Made by a program: the position numbers and the translations under genes. DNA of 15,879 nt from contig JAKSCW010000278.1 in the NCBI GenBank assembly GCA_022360375.1, positions 1 through 15,879 of the forward strand, read 5' to 3'. Positions 12,951 through 15,879 of the stretch are shown one piece after another. The notes beneath the pieces are model-generated. The model did not search any database. It saw only the letters and a list, made by a program, of their open reading frames with translations, and was not told the origin of the DNA. Within the stretch, counting starts at the first letter, position 1. The number at the start of each line of letters is the position of its first letter. Source of the stretch: Balneolales bacterium. Its GTDB lineage: Bacteria; Bacteroidota; Rhodothermia; Balneolales; Balneolaceae.

Positions 12951-15545
12951 TTAAAAACCGGGCAGTAACATCACAGCATTTTGTACGAAACGAGCCGGCC
13001 CAACCCAGAATAACCGGTATTGGGTGTTATCCAGAAGCATCACCACTTTCCCTTGTCCCATTTCGTCAACCACTGCAAAGGCATTGCCAGCTGCATGACG
13101 CTTATTTTGTGCAGAAGCATATCCAGAGGCTAATACGTCTTCTGCATTCTTTACATAGTACCCAACGTTGTGAGCTCCTTCTATTGGGGTAATTGTATCT
13201 GAACCAAATTTCAATGAATAGATTCGATCAGGCATACCAAAAGCTAACGGGTGGGAGTTATCTACTATTCCTTTGAATGCCGAACCCGGAATACGTCGAA
13301 GTCCAACCGTATCTTCCCGGTCTTCATATCGGGTGTAGGCCGCTGGATCTATGCCTTCCTCTTCGTCATCAGTTTCGGCCAGTTTAACATTCGCTATCCC
13401 TCCTCTTTCTTCTGTGAGCCATGAACCACTTGATTCAGTCCCGATAAGCACTCCTCCGTTACGTACCCAATCTTTAAGGCCTTCAATCTCATCTTCACTC
13501 GCAACACTGCTTAAGCCTCCCCACGAGCCTGGCATCAAAATCACGTCATAGCTGTTTAGATCTATATTATCAAAATCACTTGACCGGATTCTGGAAATCC
13601 CAAATTCTGTCCATTGATCGAATAAAAACCAAAGCTGCCCGGCGGTATAGGAATTGAAAGGAGAATCCACCATCAAAGCCACTTTTGGCTCATGAACCGG
13701 TTCCATACTTGGCGAACCTAAGTCGCTACCTTCATCCATTCTTCCAGTATCAAAACCCATTATTTCTACGTTAGCATATTCGGCAATTGCTTGCATATCC
13801 CGGTGAATCGCTCCAGTTTTGTGAAGATTTCTCCCTATCAATATCACAAGGCTTCCTTTCGAAAATTCAATTCCGTCTTTTACAAAACCTTTTTCTGAAG
13901 AACGAACATTATATCCGTAATCCCACAATTTCGCGAGTGCCTTAGGAGCGTGACGCTGAGCCCAATCAATGGTATAAGCATAGGTAGCGTCATTATTTTC
14001 AACCCCCAAAGGGTGCATCATACTTTCGGTTACCATTTCAGTAGAAACACCAACATTTGAAGTAGTCCACGCAGCATCCAGGTTGTAGGCAAGAGGAATG
14101 GACCACGTGCTCATATCATACATCACAGAATCACGAATTTCTAATTGGCGCCGGAATAATGTATTGATAAACAAATGCCCGGGCTGGTCGGTTTTAATAA
14201 TGAAATCCCCCACTGTAAAATTTCGGGTAGAAGAGTTTCCATCCCAATAATCAAACGCATTTCGAACTGTGAAATCCTCAGTTGCCTGTTCAACCTGAAC
14301 ATTATGCTTTAACATTAAGTTGATAACATCATAAGTGTAATCATCAGCGTTGTTTGGCAGGATATACGCCTGGGTATTCCCCTTTTGAGATGATTGCGAC
14401 CGCGCGTCTTTGAAATAATTCAAGAGCGCAGCCCGGTTTTCAACTGAAGTTTTTACAATAGAAACCCCGTTCTTATAATGATCAAATACACGCTGGCGAA
14501 GTGTCAGTACATATCCATCATCGGTTTCTACCGCCCGACCTCCGCGGCTGTGCCCCCCCTGCTCTGCAAGCATTCCTATTCCACCCATAATACTTGGGTA
14601 GGACGAGCCATACCCCGGGTAGAAAAAGTCAAACCGTTCCCTGGTCTCGAAGTTCACTTGTGCTCTGTCAAATTCCTCGATCGCACCTCTCCCAAAAACA
14701 TCCGCCCAATATTCGTAAGCCTCGGGTAGTTCATGGTTTCTGGGAGTAGTTCCGGGCATGGTAAAGTAGTTGTTATTGAAGCCCTGTTCATGAAAATCGA
14801 TGTGTACCTGGGGCATCCATTCCTGGTAAACAGCAATTCTGCCCTGTGACTCAGGATGAATGAGCCAAACCCAATCCCGGTTCAAATCAAACCAATAATG
14901 ATTGGTTCTTCCCCCGGGCCATATTTCATCGTGCTCCAAATCCTCCGGATTTACATTCAAAATATTTGCCTGGGAAGATTTATACCAATTCACATAGCGT
15001 TCCCGGCCATCCGGGTTCAGCATGGGGTCAATAATCACCACAGAGTTTTCCAGCCAACCGGTTGTCTCACTATCCAATCCTGCAACCAACCGGTATGCGG
15101 TTTGCATGGCTGATTCGCTACCAGAAGGTTCATTCCCGTGTACATTATAACTCATCCAAACTATAACAGGCTGCTCCTCTACCTGGGTACTCCCCGGGTT
15201 GTTTGCTAATTGAAAATTTGCCTCCTGAATTGCCTCAATATTCCGCTGGTTAGCCGAAGAAGTTATCACCACGTAATTAAGTGCCCGGTTTTCATAGGTT
15301 TTTCCGTATTCATGAAAAGTAATTTTATCAGAAACACGAGCCAGTTCTTCAAAATAATCCATCACCTGATAGTGGAGGGTATATTCTTCGCCAAGTTCAT
15401 ATCCTAAAAAATCCTTTGGGGATGGAATAGAAGAGTCATAATTCACATCAACATCGAATTGAAAACGATCGATAGCTTCCTGGGTTTGCGCAGAAAGTGT
15501 ACTTGAAATAAAGAACGCAAGCACAAGCAGAGATAATTTCTTCAT
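12951..15545 (-). CDS. Exported M14 zinc carboxypeptidase with C-terminal amidotransferase-like domain
   Basis: This is an 864-residue exported metallopeptidase. The signal MKKLSLLVLAFFISSTLSAQ (1-20) is followed by the M14 domain (about 45-370). Zinc ligands are His136 and Glu139 in HGNEPSGSE, with the third ligand in VHIDFHEQG (His252 most likely, His248 nearby). NPDGR (177-181) and NRDW (222-225) supply substrate-binding Asn/Arg, and Glu328 in LAEQGGH is the likely catalytic glutamate. A middle region of unclear fold (about 390-615) leads to a class I glutamine-amidotransferase/DJ-1-like domain (about 618-864: VALMVDSP, YDVILMPGSWGG, GGVLIGTESSGSW). The nucleophile-elbow position carries serines, not cysteine, so that domain is probably non-catalytic. 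This architecture recurs in Bacteroidota M14 proteins of about 850 residues. It is the first gene of the operon with the tricorn-type protease; the ATG is preceded by a run of T and no Shine-Dalgarno sequence. Confidence 0.92.
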   Translation of the reverse strand: MKKLSLLVLAFFISSTLSAQTQEAIDRFQFDVDVNYDSSIPSPKDFLGYELGEEYTLHYQVMDYFEELARVSDKITFHEYGKTYENRALNYVVITSSANQRNIEAIQEANFQLANNPGSTQVEEQPVIVWMSYNVHGNEPSGSESAMQTAYRLVAGLDSETTGWLENSVVIIDPMLNPDGRERYVNWYKSSQANILNVNPEDLEHDEIWPGGRTNHYWFDLNRDWVWLIHPESQGRIAVYQEWMPQVHIDFHEQGFNNNYFTMPGTTPRNHELPEAYEYWADVFGRGAIEEFDRAQVNFETRERFDFFYPGYGSSYPSIMGGIGMLAEQGGHSRGGRAVETDDGYVLTLRQRVFDHYKNGVSIVKTSVENRAALLNYFKDARSQSSQKGNTQAYILPNNADDYTYDVINLMLKHNVQVEQATEDFTVRNAFDYWDGNSSTRNFTVGDFIIKTDQPGHLFINTLFRRQLEIRDSVMYDMSTWSIPLAYNLDAAWTTSNVGVSTEMVTESMMHPLGVENNDATYAYTIDWAQRHAPKALAKLWDYGYNVRSSEKGFVKDGIEFSKGSLVILIGRNLHKTGAIHRDMQAIAEYANVEIMGFDTGRMDEGSDLGSPSMEPVHEPKVALMVDSPFNSYTAGQLWFLFDQWTEFGISRIRSSDFDNIDLNSYDVILMPGSWGGLSSVASEDEIEGLKDWVRNGGVLIGTESSGSWLTEERGGIANVKLAETDDEEEGIDPAAYTRYEDREDTVGLRRIPGSAFKGIVDNSHPLAFGMPDRIYSLKFGSDTITPIEGAHNVGYYVKNAEDVLASGYASAQNKRHAAGNAFAVVDEMGQGKVVMLLDNTQYRLFWVGPARFVQNAVMLLPGF

Positions 15546-15582
15546 AAAAAAAGTGATAGATTAAATGAAACTAGAATGATCT

Positions 15583-15600
15583 GAAACAAGTTGCTGTTTC
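15583..15600. promoter_or_regulatory. Palindrome in the divergent intergenic region, possible shared operator
   Basis: GAAACA (15583-15588) and TGTTTC (15595-15600) form a perfect 6-bp dyad around AGTTGC. It sits 37 bases upstream of the M14 start on one side and 50 bases upstream of the dehydratase start on the other. A further TGAAAC at 15566-15571 repeats the half-site 16 bases away. TATAAT at 15610-15615 could be a -10 box for the rightward gene, but no well-placed -35 is seen. The rest of the 105-base region shows nothing else. Confidence 0.35.
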
Positions 15601-15650
15601 GCTGCTGAATATAATCGTGTAAACCCAATAGAATTGAAAAAATATATTCA

Positions 15651-15879
15651 ATGATTGATGTTCTTATTCCTCCCTCCATTTCTGATCTGATTTATGCTCA
15701 CGAGGTTATTAAACCTTATGCTCATAATACCCCGGTTTTAACCAGCGATCGGATTAATGAACGGGTTGGGGCTCAGTTGTTCTTCAAATGTGAAAATTTT
15801 CAAAAAGTAGGAGCTTTTAAATTCAGAGGGGCTTGTAATGCGGTAATGACTCTTGACGATGATGAAGCCAAAAAAGGAG
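15651..15879 (+). CDS. PLP-dependent serine/threonine dehydratase-family enzyme, N-terminal part (3' end outside window)
   Basis: The first 76 codons of a fold-type II PLP enzyme, cut by the right edge. The sequence shows 'YAHNTPVLTSDRINERVGA' followed by FFKCENFQKVGAFKFRGACNA. The latter is the PLP-lysine motif of the threonine dehydratase/serine racemase/3-hydroxyaspartate dehydratase group, with Lys57 as the Schiff-base lysine. Family members deaminate serine or threonine to 2-oxoacids or racemise serine. The visible part cannot separate these, nor show whether an ACT regulatory domain follows. The ATG at 15651 places the motif at the distance usual for the short, non-ACT members. It is transcribed divergently from the M14/tricorn pair and has no signal peptide, so it is cytoplasmic. 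Confidence 0.88.
   Translation, partial: MIDVLIPPSISDLIYAHEVIKPYAHNTPVLTSDRINERVGAQLFFKCENFQKVGAFKFRGACNAVMTLDDDEAKKG

Noticed and set aside
1..15879. Mobile element, phage, CRISPR or tRNA gene in the window
   Set aside because: No transposase or integrase-like protein, no regularly spaced short repeats and no cloverleaf-like sequence was seen on either strand by eye.

Overview
The window reads as chromosomal DNA of a marine-type Bacteroidota-lineage bacterium, most likely Balneolota or Rhodothermota (inference, not a database match). The evidence is an AT-rich base composition, almost no classical Shine-Dalgarno sequences, an outer-membrane TonB-dependent receptor, many Sec-exported proteins, and a secreted glucanase ending in a 'NYPNPFNPST...SGVYFYRL...KKMLLIK' type A sorting domain of the type IX secretion kind. 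I see no mobile elements, CRISPR arrays, tRNA or rRNA genes. The content is ordinary envelope and secretome biology with several details worth checking. I do not see a clear case for a wholly new system.

Layout. Positions 2-1258 hold the C-terminal 418 residues of a TonB-dependent receptor that starts outside the window, followed by a terminator-like hairpin (1267-1295). A 206-base gap follows, containing a 20-bp near-palindrome and a T8A10 tract. Next is a two-gene unit: a lipoprotein with two LEA2/WHy-type domains (TTG start, 1465-2319), then an O6-alkylguanine-DNA alkyltransferase (GTG start, 2323-2781) in the same reading frame, one stop codon and one codon later. A TAnnTTTG promoter-like site (2798-2805) then precedes a tight three-gene group: a secreted metal-dependent amidohydrolase (2841-4424), a small exported probable outer-membrane beta-strand protein (4459-4917) and a two-helix PepSY membrane protein (4933-5493).

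From 5674 to 9684 lies a 1336-residue modular GH81 endo-beta-1,3-glucanase: catalytic domain, three copies of a beta-sandwich module, and a C-terminal sorting domain. It stands alone, with no SusC/SusD partner in view. It converges on the minus-strand pair across a strong bidirectional hairpin terminator (9691-9721).

The minus-strand pair (15545 down to 9743) encodes an exported M14 zinc carboxypeptidase with a C-terminal amidotransferase-like domain, then an exported tricorn-type S41 protease, 25 bp apart. Together they suggest stepwise breakdown of peptides outside the cytoplasm. A divergent intergenic region (15546-15650) with an operator-like palindrome leads to the first 76 codons of a PLP-dependent serine/threonine dehydratase-family gene that runs off the right edge.
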